Positions 1-11,335 of a stretch of 64,000 nt of DNA are shown one piece after another. Position numbers and translations under genes: made by a program. Numbering within the stretch: the stretch's first letter is position 1; each line of letters opens with the position of its first letter. The DNA comes from Photobacterium malacitanum (GTDB taxonomy: Bacteria; Pseudomonadota; Gammaproteobacteria; Enterobacterales; Vibrionaceae), in NCBI RefSeq assembly GCF_900185615.1, contig NZ_FYAK01000006.1, forward strand, positions 1-64,000. Reading direction: 5' to 3'. The notes beneath the pieces are model-generated. The model was not told the origin of the DNA. It saw nothing but the letters and a program-made list of their open reading frames with translations, and ran no database searches.

Positions 1-145
1 ATGCGAAGTCTTTAGCAACACCACCGTACACTTTTGCAAGTGTAGTACAGATAGCAGCAGTTAGAGTTGTTTTACCGTGGTCAACGTGACCGATAGTACC
101 AACGTTAACGTGCGGTTTATTACGTTCAAATTTTTCTTTAGACAC
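1..145 (-). CDS. tuf: Elongation factor Tu, N-terminal fragment
   Basis: EF-Tu carries aminoacyl-tRNA to the ribosomal A site as a GTP complex. The window edge cuts the gene, leaving the first 48 codons. The start is GTG at 145 and the product begins (M/V)[15 protein letters not shown], followed by the [10 protein letters not shown]-loop near residues 19-27. It is the last gene of the rpsL-rpsG-fusA-tuf operon, about 100 bases after the fusA stop. Identification is firm because the first 48 residues are nearly invariant in the family. Which tuf copy it is (A or B) follows from its place after fusA (tufA position). Confidence 0.97.
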   Translation of the reverse strand, partial: MSKEKFERNKPHVNVGTIGHVDHGKTTLTAAICTTLAKVYGGVAKDFA

Positions 146-171
146 GATTGTGTTCCTTCCTAGTTAAGATA

Positions 172-236
172 CGCCCCCTACTAGGTCGGGGACGGCTCCG
201 AAGTTGTGTATTTTATGCGTCAATAGCCATTGACGC
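172..236 (-). other. fusA-tuf intercistronic hairpins
   Basis: Read on the minus strand, just after the fusA stop, there is a perfect 8-bp inverted repeat (217-224 with 229-236, GCGTCAAT/ATTGACGC) with a 4-base loop and no following U-run. A second GC-rich pairing (CCCC/GGGG) lies at about 172-192. They may stabilise the fusA message end or modulate tuf translation. I do not call them a terminator. Confidence 0.4.
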
Positions 237-246
237 AATAATGAAA

Positions 247-2352
247 TTAAATACGTTCTGCAATAATTTTATCAGTAACGTTCTTTGGCATTTCAGCGTA
301 CTCGCTAAACTCCATCGAATAAGACGCACGGCCTTGTGTTGCTGAACGTAAATCAGTTGCGTATCCGAACATTGCTGATAGTGGAACTTGCGCACGAATA
401 ATTTTAATACCCGCGTTGCCTTCTTCCATACCTTCGATCATACCGCGGCGACGGTTAAGGTCACCAACGACATCACCCATCCAATCTTCTGGCGTGGTAA
501 TTTCAACTTTCATCATCGGCTCAAGCAATACTGGATTTGCATCAAGTGCACCCTGTCGTAATGCCATTGAACCTGCGATTTTAAATGCAATTTCGCTTGA
601 ATCAGTGTCGTGGTAAGAACCATCAACTAACGTCGCTTTAACGTCAATCATTGGGTAGCCTGCTAGCACGCCACTCTTCATTTGTTCTTCGATACCTGTA
701 GCAACAGCACTAATGTATTCTTTAGGTACGCTGCCACCGACAATTTCATCTACGAATACAAAACCTTCACCTGGCTCTGATGGTTCAAGCTTCAGCCATA
801 CATGACCATATTGGCCACGGCCACCGGTTTCACCAGCCTGACGAATGAATTTACCTTCAACTTTAGTGGTACCACGAATGGCTTCACGGTAAGCAACCTG
901 AGGTTTACCTACGTTACAGTTGACATTAAATTCGCGTTTCATACGATCGACAATGATATCTAGGTGAAGCTCACCCATGCCAGAGATTAAAATCTGGCCT
1001 GATTCATCATCAGTTTCGACGCGGAAAGATGGATCTTCTGCTGCTAGTTTATCTAGTGCAATAGCCATCTTATCTTGGTCTGCTACAGAGCGTGGTTCAA
1101 CCACAATCTGAATTACTGGTTCAGGGAAATCCATGCGCTCTAGAATCACTTTATGATTTTGATCGCACAGGGTATCACCTGTTGTCGCAAATTTAAGACC
1201 AATGGCTGCGGCGATATCGCCAGCGCGCACTTCTTTGATCTCTTCACGTTTATTAGCATGCATCTGAACGATACGGCCTAAACGCTCGCGTTTTTCTTTG
1301 ATGGTGTTGAAAACAGTATCACCTGAATTAACAACGCCAGAGTATACGCGCATGAAAGTCAATGTACCTACGAACGGGTCGGTTGCGATTTTGAACGCTA
1401 GTGCTGAGAATGGTTCGTCATCACTAGAATGACGCTCAACAGGGTTACCTTGTTCGTCTTCACCTGTAATCGCTTTTACTTCAGTTGGTGAAGGTAGATA
1501 ATCAACAACGGCATCTAGTACGGCTTGAACACCTTTGTTCTTAAATGCAGAACCACAAGTTGCCAATACGATTTCGTTGTTTAGGGTACGTTGACGCAGA
1601 CCAGCTTTAATTTCAGCTTCAGTCAGTTCACCTTCTTCAAGGTATTTATCCATTAGTTCATCATTAGCTTCTGCTGCTGATTCAACTAAGTTCATGCGCC
1701 ACTCTTCTGCTAACTCTTGCATGTCAGCAGGAATATCTTCATAGGTGAAACTAGTACCTTGATCTGCATCAGACCAATTAATGGCCTTCATTTTGATCAG
1801 GTCAATTACACCTTCAAATTCATCTTCAGTACCAATATTTAACTGCAGTGGCACTGGTGTTGCACCAAGACGGTGTTTGATCTGCTCGATAACGCGGAAA
1901 AAATCTGCGCCCGTGCGATCCATCTTGTTGATAAAAACGATACGCGGAACTTCATATCGATCGGCTTGACGCCATACAGTCTCAGACTGAGGCTCTACAC
2001 CTGAAGCACCACAGAACACAACTACAGCACCATCTAATACACGTAATGAACGTTCAACTTCAATGGTGAAATCTACGTGTCCAGGAGTATCAATGATGTT
2101 GATTCGGTGCTCGTCGAACTGCTTGTCCATACCGCGCCAAAAGGTGGTCGTTGCAGCAGAGGTGATCGTGATACCACGTTCTTGCTCCTGCTCCATCCAA
2201 TCCATAGTAGCAGCGCCGTCGTGTACTTCACCAATCTTATGAGATAGACCTGTATAAAACAGGATGCGCTCAGTAGTGGTTGTTTTACCGGCGTCAACGT
2301 GAGCACAGATACCGATATTACGGTAGCGCTCGATGGGCGTTTTGCGAGCCAC
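247..2352 (-). CDS. fusA: Elongation factor G
   Basis: EF-G is the cytosolic GTPase that drives tRNA-mRNA translocation on the ribosome and helps recycle it. At 701 residues it has the standard length. The P-loop AHVDAGKT is at residues 17-24, DTPGHVDF is near residue 90 and NKMD near residue 143. The C-terminal half carries domain II, the domain III-V region with RGQYGHV, and ends with the usual EYAEMP segment. It sits between rpsG and tuf in the str operon. I see no truncation or unusual composition. Confidence 0.99.
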   Translation of the reverse strand: MARKTPIERYRNIGICAHVDAGKTTTTERILFYTGLSHKIGEVHDGAATMDWMEQEQERGITITSAATTTFWRGMDKQFDEHRINIIDTPGHVDFTIEVERSLRVLDGAVVVFCGASGVEPQSETVWRQADRYEVPRIVFINKMDRTGADFFRVIEQIKHRLGATPVPLQLNIGTEDEFEGVIDLIKMKAINWSDADQGTSFTYEDIPADMQELAEEWRMNLVESAAEANDELMDKYLEEGELTEAEIKAGLRQRTLNNEIVLATCGSAFKNKGVQAVLDAVVDYLPSPTEVKAITGEDEQGNPVERHSSDDEPFSALAFKIATDPFVGTLTFMRVYSGVVNSGDTVFNTIKEKRERLGRIVQMHANKREEIKEVRAGDIAAAIGLKFATTGDTLCDQNHKVILERMDFPEPVIQIVVEPRSVADQDKMAIALDKLAAEDPSFRVETDDESGQILISGMGELHLDIIVDRMKREFNVNCNVGKPQVAYREAIRGTTKVEGKFIRQAGETGGRGQYGHVWLKLEPSEPGEGFVFVDEIVGGSVPKEYISAVATGIEEQMKSGVLAGYPMIDVKATLVDGSYHDTDSSEIAFKIAGSMALRQGALDANPVLLEPMMKVEITTPEDWMGDVVGDLNRRRGMIEGMEEGNAGIKIIRAQVPLSAMFGYATDLRSATQGRASYSMEFSEYAEMPKNVTDKIIAERI

Positions 2353-2441
2353 GATTGTATCCTCTTACTAAGGTGAACCTTAGAAAATGGTTTAGGCACA
2401 GCAGGATAACCTGCTGCGCCCAAGCGGTATTACCAGCTATA

Positions 2442-2915
<474 letters not shown>

Positions 2916-3007
2916 TTATCTCCGTTGTCTTCTTCAGGTTATCCAAAACTTTTCAGTTTCTTCAAAATTAAATAATTTTAGTGTTTGGCCTTACTTAACG
3001 GAATCCA

Positions 3008-3481
<474 letters not shown>

Positions 3482-3558
3482 CTAACCAACGATCAATTAA
3501 GTGATCATTTCTTAAACAGTCACTTTTTTGTTCATATATCGTTACTAATAATGGCTCT

Positions 3559-3852
3559 TTATGCCCATTTCATATGTTGGGCATGCTGTTCCGTAAGCAA
3601 AACAAAGCCTTTGTAATCAATAACATCTAGATTTTTATCACATTTATCCTGCAAACCGCGCGCAATAATGTCAGCTTCCAGTAAATAAATTTTTACGCCA
3701 ATATTTTTTATTAAATCAAAGTAAATATTTTCGCTTACGGCGACATTTACAGCATCTTCAAGCAATAAGATCTCATCGCCAGGGCAAATAAACTGTAAAC
3801 ATTGTGCCAATGCGTGGCTTTGAAATGGCGAACGGGTCACAGTATGTAACAT
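3559..3852 (-). CDS. tusB: Sulfurtransferase complex subunit TusB
   Basis: TusB is the DsrH-like subunit of the cytosolic TusBCD heterohexamer, which passes sulfur from TusA to TusE for 2-thiolation of U34 in tRNAs for Lys, Glu and Gln. It has 97 residues (family about 95) and begins MLHTVTRSPFQSHAL. It is the last gene of the yheO-tusD-tusC-tusB cluster, 7 bases after tusC. Sequence divergence is normal for this small subunit. Order and length support the call. Confidence 0.93.
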   Translation of the reverse strand: MLHTVTRSPFQSHALAQCLQFICPGDEILLLEDAVNVAVSENIYFDLIKNIGVKIYLLEADIIARGLQDKCDKNLDVIDYKGFVLLTEQHAQHMKWA

Positions 3853-3859
3853 CGATACC

Positions 3860-4216
3860 TCAAAAAGTAAGGATTTGACGACAACAATGTAATGTTGTTA
3901 CCAACTCGGTACGAGGACGGATAATGGCATCGATTAATAAATCTTCATGGCATAATCCACGCTCGGCTAATGACTGCTGACAAACATAAATATTTTCGAT
4001 GTCGTACAAGGGTAACATTTTAAAGGTCGCACTATAATTACGGCTCAGAATTGCATTTGGCTGTTGATGTTTAACCAGTTGCAATACTCCATCACCAATA
4101 AAAAATACACTCAGTGCTTCGGTATATGCAGAAGCAGCTAATAATGCATCTAGTCCTTCACGACCACTGGTCGTACCGTGAGGTGGTTGACGAAACACAA
4201 AGCCTAAATCACTCAC
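3860..4216 (-). CDS. tusC: Sulfurtransferase complex subunit TusC
   Basis: TusC is the DsrF-like subunit of the TusBCD sulfur relay for tRNA wobble-uridine thiolation. It has 118 residues (E. coli about 119). It begins [31 protein letters not shown], and the PPHG...GREGLD segment is typical of TusC. It is 10 bases after tusD and 7 before tusB, so the three are presumably co-translated. Confidence 0.95.
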   Translation of the reverse strand: MSDLGFVFRQPPHGTTSGREGLDALLAASAYTEALSVFFIGDGVLQLVKHQQPNAILSRNYSATFKMLPLYDIENIYVCQQSLAERGLCHEDLLIDAIIRPRTELVTTLHCCRQILTF

Positions 4217-4226
4217 TTATTTCACC

Positions 4227-4619
4227 TTAAAATTGAATAACACGATCAGTACTAAGTAAAACCTCAGCCAGGCCACCAAGCCCTGCGAGTTCAAACTCTG
4301 TCGCTAAGTTATGGTTTGGCAATTGATTTTGTTGCGCTTCTTGCTCACTAACAATACCACGGCGTAACGCAGCTGCGACGCAAGTGTGTAATTCGACATT
4401 ATGGACCAGCGCTAACTGTTGCCATGCTGCCACCAGATCAAATTCATCAGATGCGGGTGCTGTCAGTGCATTAGCATTTAAGACCCCATCTTGATAAAAG
4501 AACACACGGGTTAAAGTATGGCCGACCTCAATAAGTGTAGATGCAAATTGATAAGCAGAGCGTGCGGCTTGAGTACCATAAGCGGGGCCATTAACAACAA
4601 TGGCGTAAGTTAGGCTCAC
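4227..4619 (-). CDS. tusD: Sulfurtransferase complex subunit TusD
   Basis: TusD is the catalytic DsrE-like subunit of TusBCD and accepts persulfide sulfur from TusA. It has 130 residues. Cys80 (in [13 protein letters not shown]) corresponds to the catalytic Cys78 of the E. coli protein, and [16 protein letters not shown] near residue 11 is the family signature. Its ATG overlaps the yheO stop by 4 bases, indicating translational coupling. Confidence 0.96.
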   Translation of the reverse strand: MSLTYAIVVNGPAYGTQAARSAYQFASTLIEVGHTLTRVFFYQDGVLNANALTAPASDEFDLVAAWQQLALVHNVELHTCVAAALRRGIVSEQEAQQNQLPNHNLATEFELAGLGGLAEVLLSTDRVIQF

Positions 4620-5353
4620 TTGTCACCGTCCTCTGTTTTGCGCTGACGAATATAAAGATACACAGTATGCTTAGAAATATTCAATCGATCAGCGACACGA
4701 TTAATCGCATCTTTAATGTCAAAAATACCTTTATCAAACAACTCCATCACTATCTGACGATTCTTAGCATTGTTAGATACATTTTTATCGGCATTAATTT
4801 CTTCAATAGTTCGCTCAACGGTTTGATCGACTAATTCATCAACGTCGCTGGCAAAATTGACTTTTGATGCAGCTTGCTTAGCTTCATCCGTTGGCATAAA
4901 CGATTGCAATATTTGGGTAAACGGTACATCAAGATTGACGTTAATACACAACAAACCAATCACTTTATTATCACCATTACGAATCGCAATAGTGATTGAT
5001 TTCATTAAATCACCGCCTTTAGCGCGAGTGAAATATGGACGAGAGAAATTACGCTCTGAATTTTGAATATCACGTAACGAACGTAACGCAAGATCGGTGA
5101 TCGGTGATCCAACTTTACGGCCCGTATTTTGACCATTGGCTATTTTAATTGCTGAGGTATTTAAATCAGCTAAGGAGTGCAGAACAATTTCACAAAATGG
5201 CCCAATCAGTGCGGCTAAACCATCAACGACAGCCTCATATGCGCGCAGAATATTATCGTCGTGCTCAGAAAAAAGTCGTCTGTCAACGATGTCACTATCA
5301 ACAATTATCTCTGTTCCAAAATCATCTACTGAAATCACGATATCACCTTCCAT
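4616..5353 (-). CDS. yheO: YheO-type PAS/HTH transcriptional regulator
   Basis: This 245-residue predicted cytosolic regulator has an N-terminal YheO-type PAS domain (about residues 25-150, with [12 protein letters not shown] and [19 protein letters not shown]). A C-terminal helix-turn-helix follows (about 195-240, with [20 protein letters not shown] and HTVYLYIRQ). Family members sit upstream of tusDCB, as here, with a 4-base overlap. The ligand and targets are not known to me. Its coupling to tusD suggests a link to tRNA thiolation or sulfur status, which is inference. Confidence 0.9.
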   Translation of the reverse strand: MEGDIVISVDDFGTEIIVDSDIVDRRLFSEHDDNILRAYEAVVDGLAALIGPFCEIVLHSLADLNTSAIKIANGQNTGRKVGSPITDLALRSLRDIQNSERNFSRPYFTRAKGGDLMKSITIAIRNGDNKVIGLLCINVNLDVPFTQILQSFMPTDEAKQAASKVNFASDVDELVDQTVERTIEEINADKNVSNNAKNRQIVMELFDKGIFDIKDAINRVADRLNISKHTVYLYIRQRKTEDGDK

Positions 5354-5458
5354 TTTGCTGCTTATCTACAATGCGATCGCCCTGATCTATCACTACAAGC
5401 ATTCAATATAATTGATAAAATTTAAAATCTTCTCAGTAAGTTTATCAGATTATTGAAC

Positions 5459-5484
5459 AAAAAAGACCCGACATATGCCGGGCC
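5459..5484 (-). terminator. Terminator after fkpA
   Basis: On the minus strand a GC-rich near-perfect palindrome centred on CATATG (GCCCGGCATATGTCGGGTC) is followed by six U residues. It lies 43 bases after the fkpA stop and before yheO. Confidence 0.8.
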
Positions 5485-5526
5485 TAGATCAACTGTTACG
5501 CTTTTTTGTCATTAAACAATGACAAT

Positions 5527-6390
5527 TTATTGCGTTTTAGTTGCTGTCGCTGCTGCTTTTACTGCTTCAACAGCAGGTTGCTTCGCTTGCTTATCACCTT
5601 TAATGCTCAATAATTCTACTTGGAAAACCAAGGTAGAGTTAGCAGGAATGCTTGGATTCGCTTGTGCGCCATAAGCAAGTTGTGGCGGAATAACAAATTC
5701 AAACTTCGAACCAACTGGCATTAGTTGTACGCCTTCAGTCCAACCAGGAATCACTTGGTTTAGTGGGAACGTTGCTGGTTGATTACGCTGGTATGAGCTA
5801 TCAAATACAGTGCCATCTGTTAGCATGCCTTTGTACTGTACTTCAACAGTATCTGTTGCTGCTGGTTTTGGACCTGTACCTTCTTTTTCAATTTTGTACA
5901 TTAAGCCTGATTTAGTGGTTACCACGCCAGCTTCTTTAGCAAATTTAGCACGGTATTCTTCACCAACTTTAATGTTCTTTTCTGCTTCAGCTTTCGCTTT
6001 TTGCTCAACAATTTTAGCAACACGCTGATCAAGAGATTGTAGCGCTTGTTGTGTTTGCTCTTGGGTCATAAGGCTCTTGCCTGCAAACACATCCTCAACA
6101 CCTTGAAGTACATCTTGACGATTAAGGTTTAGACCTAACTCTTTTTGTTGATCAAGGTTAGCTGATAAGTATTGCGCCAGTGATGCACCAATTGCATAAG
6201 CTGCTTTTTGATCTTCAGTTTTAAATTCAACTTTAGCAGCATCTGTTGTTGCAGTTGCTGCAGAAGCGGTTGTTTGCTCAACTTTTGCAGGCTCGGCAGG
6301 CTTGTTGGTGTCTGCTTTATTATCGTCCTGACAACCCACAGCAAGGAAGATTGTTGCTGCTAATACAGACATCTTTAAAATCGGCTTCAT
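5527..6390 (-). CDS. fkpA: FKBP-type peptidyl-prolyl isomerase FkpA, putative lipoprotein
   Basis: FkpA is an envelope chaperone and proline isomerase that helps fold periplasmic and outer-membrane proteins. The start at 6390 is preferred over 6402 because GGAGAA lies 6 bases upstream of it. That gives 287 residues. The N-terminus is a signal peptide ending LAVGC, a plausible lipobox with Cys20, followed by an acidic/Ala-rich linker. An N-terminal dimerisation domain (AYAIGASLAQYL, ALQSLDQRVAKIV) precedes a C-terminal FKBP domain (about 155-265, with VQYKGMLTDGTVFDSS and PGWTEGVQLMPVG). E. coli FkpA is soluble and periplasmic; membrane anchoring here is inferred from the cysteine. Confidence 0.95.
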   Translation of the reverse strand: MKPILKMSVLAATIFLAVGCQDDNKADTNKPAEPAKVEQTTASAATATTDAAKVEFKTEDQKAAYAIGASLAQYLSANLDQQKELGLNLNRQDVLQGVEDVFAGKSLMTQEQTQQALQSLDQRVAKIVEQKAKAEAEKNIKVGEEYRAKFAKEAGVVTTKSGLMYKIEKEGTGPKPAATDTVEVQYKGMLTDGTVFDSSYQRNQPATFPLNQVIPGWTEGVQLMPVGSKFEFVIPPQLAYGAQANPSIPANSTLVFQVELLSIKGDKQAKQPAVEAVKAAATATKTQ

Positions 6391-6487
6391 GTAGTTCTCC
6401 ATCAGTCATTGAGGCCATGCCTCACTTTTAAACTGTGCTTATTAGTATGAGTATGAAAACAAAATTATATCAATATACTACTACCAG

Positions 6488-6541
6488 TCTGATTAAGTAA
6501 CTGTAAAAACTAGCACTGCAGTTATTTAATCAGATTTTTTT
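6488..6541 (+). terminator. Terminator-like hairpin between divergent genes
   Basis: A 16-base inverted repeat (6488-6503 with 6519-6534, one mismatch) is followed on the plus strand by seven T residues. It lies between fkpA (leftward) and the WD40 lipoprotein gene (rightward), so no annotated plus-strand gene ends here. It could end a short plus-strand RNA, attenuate the lipoprotein leader, or fold at the 5' end of the fkpA message. Confidence 0.55.
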
Positions 6542-6581
6542 CTTTCATCTAGTTACCCTAAGCAAGCGGAACCAGAGCTTA

Positions 6582-7559
6582 ATGTACAAGAAATTTTTGT
6601 CAGTTAGTCTATTTTTATCAAGTTTTGCCTTAAGCGGTTGTTTGTTGTTTGATTCAGAAATCGAACGTTGGCACTTAGCTCAACAAGGCAGTACCAGTTT
6701 TAGCCTTAGCCGTGATGGTCGTTTTGCTCTTGTTAGCACCAAGCTACAAGGTATCGCGCTATGGGACTTACAGCAAAACAAAAAGTTAGCAGATTTTGGT
6801 TCTCAAGATCAATATCACAATAGTGTGATAACAAGTCAAATATCAGATAACAATCGTTATGCAATCACCGCAACAACTCAAAATTTTGCCGTTTGGGATC
6901 TGGGGTGGTCACAGGCTCGTGGTTTATGGTCAATTGATGATGCCGCTATTCAAGATGTTGCTATTGCCAATAATGGTACTGAGGTACTGTTGGCATTAAC
7001 TAACGGCAAAGCACTATTTATTGATTTGACAGATGGTCGACGGCTAGAATTTCTAGCCCATCGTGACAAAGTCAATAGTGTGGCACTGTCTGCTAATGGC
7101 CATTATGCGCTTTCAGGTGGTAATGATGGTCATGCCTATTTATGGAATACTCGCAGTGGCCAAATAATCTATTCTTTCAAGCATAGCAGTCGTGTCAGCC
7201 AAGTAGCATTACAACGCGATGGAAAACTCGCTTTTTCCGCAGATAGCAACAATGACCACATTATTTGGGATTTAACTACTGGTAAAAAAATCACCCAATT
7301 AGCGGTAAAATTACGTCAATCACCACTCTCAAGCGTGCGCTTTTCAAGTAATGGTCAGTGGCTAGTAACGGGAAGTCCCACTCGTCGGGTTGAATTATGG
7401 CGCACAGATAATGGTAAAAATATCGGCTCTTGGCGTGCAGAAATATTATCAGGGACTCGACCCGCCACAGCAGTGGTGTATGATGTCGCTATTAGCCCTA
7501 CAGGTAACATCGTCGCTGGCTCATCCGCTGGTTACGCTCAAACCTGGTCAACCGACTGA
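6582..7559 (+). CDS. WD40-repeat lipoprotein
   Basis: This 325-residue predicted lipoprotein has a signal peptide with lipobox ALSGC (Cys20), followed by a WD40 beta-propeller. Repeat ends are visible as [38 protein letters not shown] and TWSTD. No catalytic residues are visible, so a scaffold or interaction role in the envelope is likely. It is 10 bases upstream of slyX and probably co-transcribed with it. Homologues occupy this place in Vibrionaceae as far as I recall. I know of no assigned function. Confidence 0.85.
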   Translation: MYKKFLSVSLFLSSFALSGCLLFDSEIERWHLAQQGSTSFSLSRDGRFALVSTKLQGIALWDLQQNKKLADFGSQDQYHNSVITSQISDNNRYAITATTQNFAVWDLGWSQARGLWSIDDAAIQDVAIANNGTEVLLALTNGKALFIDLTDGRRLEFLAHRDKVNSVALSANGHYALSGGNDGHAYLWNTRSGQIIYSFKHSSRVSQVALQRDGKLAFSADSNNDHIIWDLTTGKKITQLAVKLRQSPLSSVRFSSNGQWLVTGSPTRRVELWRTDNGKNIGSWRAEILSGTRPATAVVYDVAISPTGNIVAGSSAGYAQTWSTD

Positions 7560-7569
7560 AAGATATCCC

Positions 7570-7791
7570 ATGACTGAGATACAACAATTGCAAAGCCGTC
7601 TTGATGAACTTGAGATGAAACTCGCTTTTCAAGAGCAAACCATTGATGAATTAAATGATGCGTTAACGAAGCAGCAATTCCTGATTGATCGAATGGAAGT
7701 ACAACTGAAGTTTATGGTCGGTAAAGTGAAAGGCATGCAAACCTCTAATATGGCTGATGAGTCAGAAGAAACGCCACCGCCGCATTATTAA
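7570..7791 (+). CDS. slyX: SlyX family coiled-coil protein
   Basis: The 73-residue product is [20 protein letters not shown] and so on, with a leucine-heptad coiled coil over about residues 1-55 and a proline-rich tail ending PPPHY, as in SlyX. Its function is unknown; the name comes from its place next to slyD. The start was placed at 7570 to match the family length. A longer in-frame extension into the preceding WD40 gene is rejected. Confidence 0.92.
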   Translation: MTEIQQLQSRLDELEMKLAFQEQTIDELNDALTKQQFLIDRMEVQLKFMVGKVKGMQTSNMADESEETPPPHY

Positions 7792-7815
7792 ATCGAGGTT
7801 CGACAAGATAAAAAC

Positions 7816-7844
7816 AAAAAAGGAAGCCGAGGCTTCCTTTTTTT
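7816..7844. terminator. Bidirectional terminator slyX/slyD
   Basis: The stem AAGGAAGCC/GGCTTCCTT with a two-base loop is flanked by an A-run and a T-run. It can serve slyX on the plus strand and the convergent slyD on the minus strand. Confidence 0.9.
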
Positions 7845-7862
7845 ATATCGCGTTAAGCTATA

Positions 7863-8423
7863 TTAGTGAGAACAGCCACAGCCGCCCTTCTCTTCGCCAC
7901 CACAACAACCTTCGTCATCGTGATCGCCACAGCCGCCTTCGCCGCCACAGCAACCGCCACCTTGGTGTAAGTGACCGTGCTCGATTTCTTCTTCAGTTGC
8001 AGCGCGTACAGCAACAACTTCAACCTCAAAACCTAGTGTTTGACCAGCTAGCATGTGGTTGCCATCAACAACAACTTCGTCGCCGTCAACTTCTGTTACT
8101 TCAACAGGGATTGGGCCTTGGTCAGTATCAGCAAGGAAACGCATACCAACAGTGATTTCATCAACACCTTGGAATACATTTGCAGGAACACGCTGAACCA
8201 TTTCATCCATATGCTCACCGTAAGCTTCTTCAGGAGCAACTGTGATTTCAAACTTGTCGCCTGCCACGTGGCCTTCTAGTGCTTTTTCCAAACCTGGAAT
8301 AAGGTTGTTGTGACCGTGTAGGTAATCAAGAGGAGCTTCAACTGTTGATTGATCAACAACGATACCTTCTTCAGTTTTCACTTGGTAAGCTAAGCTTACT
8401 ACTGTGTCTTTAGCGACTTTCAT
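7863..8423 (-). CDS. slyD: FKBP-type peptidyl-prolyl isomerase SlyD
   Basis: SlyD is a cytosolic prolyl isomerase, chaperone and nickel carrier that supports hydrogenase maturation and can bind divalent metals. The start at 8423 (MKVAKDTVVSLAYQVKTEEG) gives 186 residues; an upstream in-frame extension is rejected. The FKBP domain with the inserted IF chaperone flap spans about residues 1-150. The C-terminus is the typical metal-binding tail, very rich in Cys, His and Gly (GGGCCGGEGGCGDHDD, GGCGCSH). It converges on slyX across a shared terminator. Confidence 0.97.
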   Translation of the reverse strand: MKVAKDTVVSLAYQVKTEEGIVVDQSTVEAPLDYLHGHNNLIPGLEKALEGHVAGDKFEITVAPEEAYGEHMDEMVQRVPANVFQGVDEITVGMRFLADTDQGPIPVEVTEVDGDEVVVDGNHMLAGQTLGFEVEVVAVRAATEEEIEHGHLHQGGGCCGGEGGCGDHDDEGCCGGEEKGGCGCSH

Positions 8424-8506
8424 GTTAACTCCAAAATTTAAGCTTGGGGTGATAGTTTTTGTTCCCATATCATACAGGATAATACCATTGAGATGCCATT
8501 ATCACA

Positions 8507-8716
8507 TTAGTCTGGTTTAAAAATCCCTATCACTTGTTGTTTGGTGGTTGAAGACAGTTGTTCACTCTCTTTCACTGCTTGTGGTAAACGTGTATCCAGA
8601 TGCTGACACTTGACACACTCAATATGTTCAACATCATTTTGTTGCCACCAGCGTAAGGTATCTACAGCTTGGCAATGAGGACATATTGCTGCTGCAATAA
8701 ATCGTTTTTTGATCAT
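8507..8716 (-). CDS. yheV: YheV family putative zinc-ribbon protein
   Basis: This 69-residue protein begins MIKKRFIAAAICPHC. Two CxxC pairs (CPHC near residue 12 and CVKC near residue 34) make it a likely small zinc ribbon. The start at 8716 is chosen because AAGGAG is 8 bases upstream of it; an ATG six bases earlier would be only 2 bases from that site. It follows kefB by 16 bases, as in E. coli (slyD-yheV-kefB-kefG). Function unknown. Confidence 0.88.
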   Translation of the reverse strand: MIKKRFIAAAICPHCQAVDTLRWWQQNDVEHIECVKCQHLDTRLPQAVKESEQLSSTTKQQVIGIFKPD

Positions 8717-8732
8717 GCTCATCACTCCTTGA

Positions 8733-10538
8733 TTAATCCCAACCTTGATGGCGCTGTTGCTCACCACGCATTTCACGGTCAAAAATATCTTCAAGCTCTT
8801 TACGGGCTTCTTTTTGACGTGAGGCTAAGTTTACTTCTTCACTATGTTGAGGTAGCAGATCTCGCAATGCTTGACTGTCTATTTTGCGAAAATGCGCTTG
8901 AGCACGATTCGCTTTATAGGGATGCATACCCAAAGATATGAGGGCTTGACGGCCTAAATCAAGGGCTCCTTCAAATGTTTCACGTGAAAAGCATTCAACC
9001 CCATGACTTAATAATTGATGCGCTTCAACGCGACTGCGCGCTCGCGCCATTAATTTCAATTGCGGAAAATGTTGCTGACAAAGTGTTACTACCTCCATCA
9101 CCTCAGTCGGATCATCGGTACAAATAATCAATGCTTCGGCATTATCTGCACCAGCTGAACGTAATAAGTCGAGTTGGGTCGCATCACCATAATAAACCTT
9201 ATAGCCAAACTTACGTAAAAATTGAATTTGGCTCGGATCGCGTTCTAAAACCGTCACCCTGATTTTATTAGCAAACAGTAACCGCCCAACCACCTGCCCA
9301 AAACGTCCAAATCCAGTAATAATGACGCGTGGCTGACGATCAATCACACTTGATGGCGGTTGCTGAACTTCTTCCGCTTTAAAACTGCGGACATACCAAC
9401 GTTTTTGTAATTGTAAAATCAATGGTGTGGTCATCATTGATAAGCTCACTACCACTAATAATAGTGGCGCTAATTCACCAGCTAATAACCCCCCCGTTTT
9501 TGCGGTAGTAAACAATACAAATGCGAATTCTCCACCTTGGCTTAAAATAGCTGCCATTTGACTTCGTGATTTTGAACTCACACCAAATACACGGGCTAAT
9601 AAATACAACACCCCAGCTTTAATTGTCACGAGCGCAACAACAGCCGCTAAAATTTGTAATGGATACTGCCATAGCAAACCGAGGTTAACGGCCATCCCCA
9701 CTGAGATAAAAAACAAGCCCAGTAATAAGCCTTTAAAAGGTTCTATTGCTATTTCAAGCTCATGCCGATATTCACTTTCAGCCAATAAAACACCTGCTAG
9801 AAAAGCACCTAATGCCATCGATAAACCAAGCATCTGCATGATCAATGCAATGCCGACCACCAGCAATAAAGCTGCAACATTAAATAATTCTCTAACACCA
9901 CTCATCACCACATAACGAAACAGAGGTCGTAAAAGGAAATGACCGGTAACCAAGAAGGTCATTATCCCTCCTAGCATCCATACCCCATCAAGCCAACTAC
10001 CGCTATTATTGCCAACCAATAATGGTAATAAGGCTAGCATCGGGATCACTGCTATATCTTGAAATAACAATACTGCAAATCCTGACTGGCCAGTTTCGCT
10101 ACCACTTAATTGCTGTTCATCGATCACTCGTAATGCTATTGCCGTTGACGATAATGCCAGCCCCATTCCGATAACAATCGCATCACGCCAACTTAGATCA
10201 GGAAAAAATCGACTACAGCCTAATGCAATCGTCGCAATAACAATGCTAGTGATCACCACTTGGCTGCCACCCAAACCTAAAATCGGTTTACGCATTTGCC
10301 ATAACTTTTTAGGGTTAAGCTCAAGACCAATCAAAAACAGTAACAACACCACTCCAAACTCAGAAAAATGCAAAATCGCATCAACATCAGAAATTAATCC
10401 GAGTCCCCATGGTCCAATACCGATTCCAGCAATCAAATACCCCAGCACCGAGCCTAATCCCAACCGCTGCGCTAACGGTACTGCAATAATCGCAGCAGCT
10501 AAGAAGACCACCGTCACCAACAAAAAATCATTATCCAT
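8733..10538 (-). CDS. kefB: Glutathione-regulated K+/H+ antiporter KefB
   Basis: KefB is an inner-membrane CPA2-family potassium efflux system held closed by glutathione and opened by glutathione adducts of electrophiles, acidifying the cytosol protectively. It has 601 residues. About a dozen hydrophobic segments fill residues 1-380 ([41 protein letters not shown]). A C-terminal RCK/KTN domain starts near 400 with [17 protein letters not shown]. kefG ends inside its first codons (8-base overlap), tying the channel to its ancillary subunit. Confidence 0.95.
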   Translation of the reverse strand: MDNDFLLVTVVFLAAAIIAVPLAQRLGLGSVLGYLIAGIGIGPWGLGLISDVDAILHFSEFGVVLLLFLIGLELNPKKLWQMRKPILGLGGSQVVITSIVIATIALGCSRFFPDLSWRDAIVIGMGLALSSTAIALRVIDEQQLSGSETGQSGFAVLLFQDIAVIPMLALLPLLVGNNSGSWLDGVWMLGGIMTFLVTGHFLLRPLFRYVVMSGVRELFNVAALLLVVGIALIMQMLGLSMALGAFLAGVLLAESEYRHELEIAIEPFKGLLLGLFFISVGMAVNLGLLWQYPLQILAAVVALVTIKAGVLYLLARVFGVSSKSRSQMAAILSQGGEFAFVLFTTAKTGGLLAGELAPLLLVVVSLSMMTTPLILQLQKRWYVRSFKAEEVQQPPSSVIDRQPRVIITGFGRFGQVVGRLLFANKIRVTVLERDPSQIQFLRKFGYKVYYGDATQLDLLRSAGADNAEALIICTDDPTEVMEVVTLCQQHFPQLKLMARARSRVEAHQLLSHGVECFSRETFEGALDLGRQALISLGMHPYKANRAQAHFRKIDSQALRDLLPQHSEEVNLASRQKEARKELEDIFDREMRGEQQRHQGWD

Positions 10539-11106
10539 GCTTTACTCCTGCGGCTAATGGTAATTGGGGAGCATGCTGATGCGGGTTGACTAACCACTGC
10601 CGATAACATGTTGCATGCTGTTGTCGCTCAGCTGCAGGGATCCGCCGCGCCCAGTGCAACACCAATGGTGATAACCATTGCATGCGACAAAGATCAGCGC
10701 ACAATTCAAATGGTTTTAAAATGTCATCGATACTGCAGCGATTATAACCATCAGGGCTGTAAGCCTCCGCCGCACCACCCGTGGTGATCACTGAACGCCA
10801 ATATTTCCCCTCAGTGGCTTTGCCTTCTCCATGCGCGAAGCCTTTACTTAATACGCGATCAAGCCACTCTTTAAGTAACGCTGGGCAAGAATACATATAC
10901 AAGGGGTGTTGAAAAATGATCACATCATGCGCAACCACTAATGCCCGTTCAGCCTCTTCATCAATAAAAAAATCAGGGTAAGTCGCATATAAGTCATGCA
11001 CTGTGACATGCGATAAATGTTTTATTTCACTTAATAGTGCCTGATTAGCAATTGACTCTTGAGGATCTGGATGCGCAAAGATAATTAATATTTTCAAATC
11101 AGTCAT
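10531..11106 (-). CDS. kefG: KefB ancillary flavoprotein KefG
   Basis: KefG is a flavodoxin-fold quinone-oxidoreductase-like protein needed for full KefB activity at the inner face of the membrane. It has 191 residues. The FMN-binding start [14 protein letters not shown] (near residues 5-18), the [17 protein letters not shown] segment and the GGAAEAY loop are typical of the NQO/KefF-KefG family. It overlaps kefB by 8 bases. Confidence 0.94.
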   Translation of the reverse strand: MTDLKILIIFAHPDPQESIANQALLSEIKHLSHVTVHDLYATYPDFFIDEEAERALVVAHDVIIFQHPLYMYSCPALLKEWLDRVLSKGFAHGEGKATEGKYWRSVITTGGAAEAYSPDGYNRCSIDDILKPFELCADLCRMQWLSPLVLHWARRIPAAERQQHATCYRQWLVNPHQHAPQLPLAAGVKHG

Positions 11107-11335
11107 ATTGTCCTTTGCACGTCATTTAATAAGCCGAGTAACACTAATCTAATCATTATTAGCATTAATTGTTAACTATCATACCTAATTGTTACTCAAT
11201 ATGGTGAGTTAGTTATAATTTCAATTTTAGACAGCTATTCATCACAGTCATGCCAACAGCGGGTTAACTTAGTGTCAGGTTAGCCACTGGTTCAAGTTTG
11301 AGTTAGACTCCCGAGCATGATTCTTGTTTAATTTT

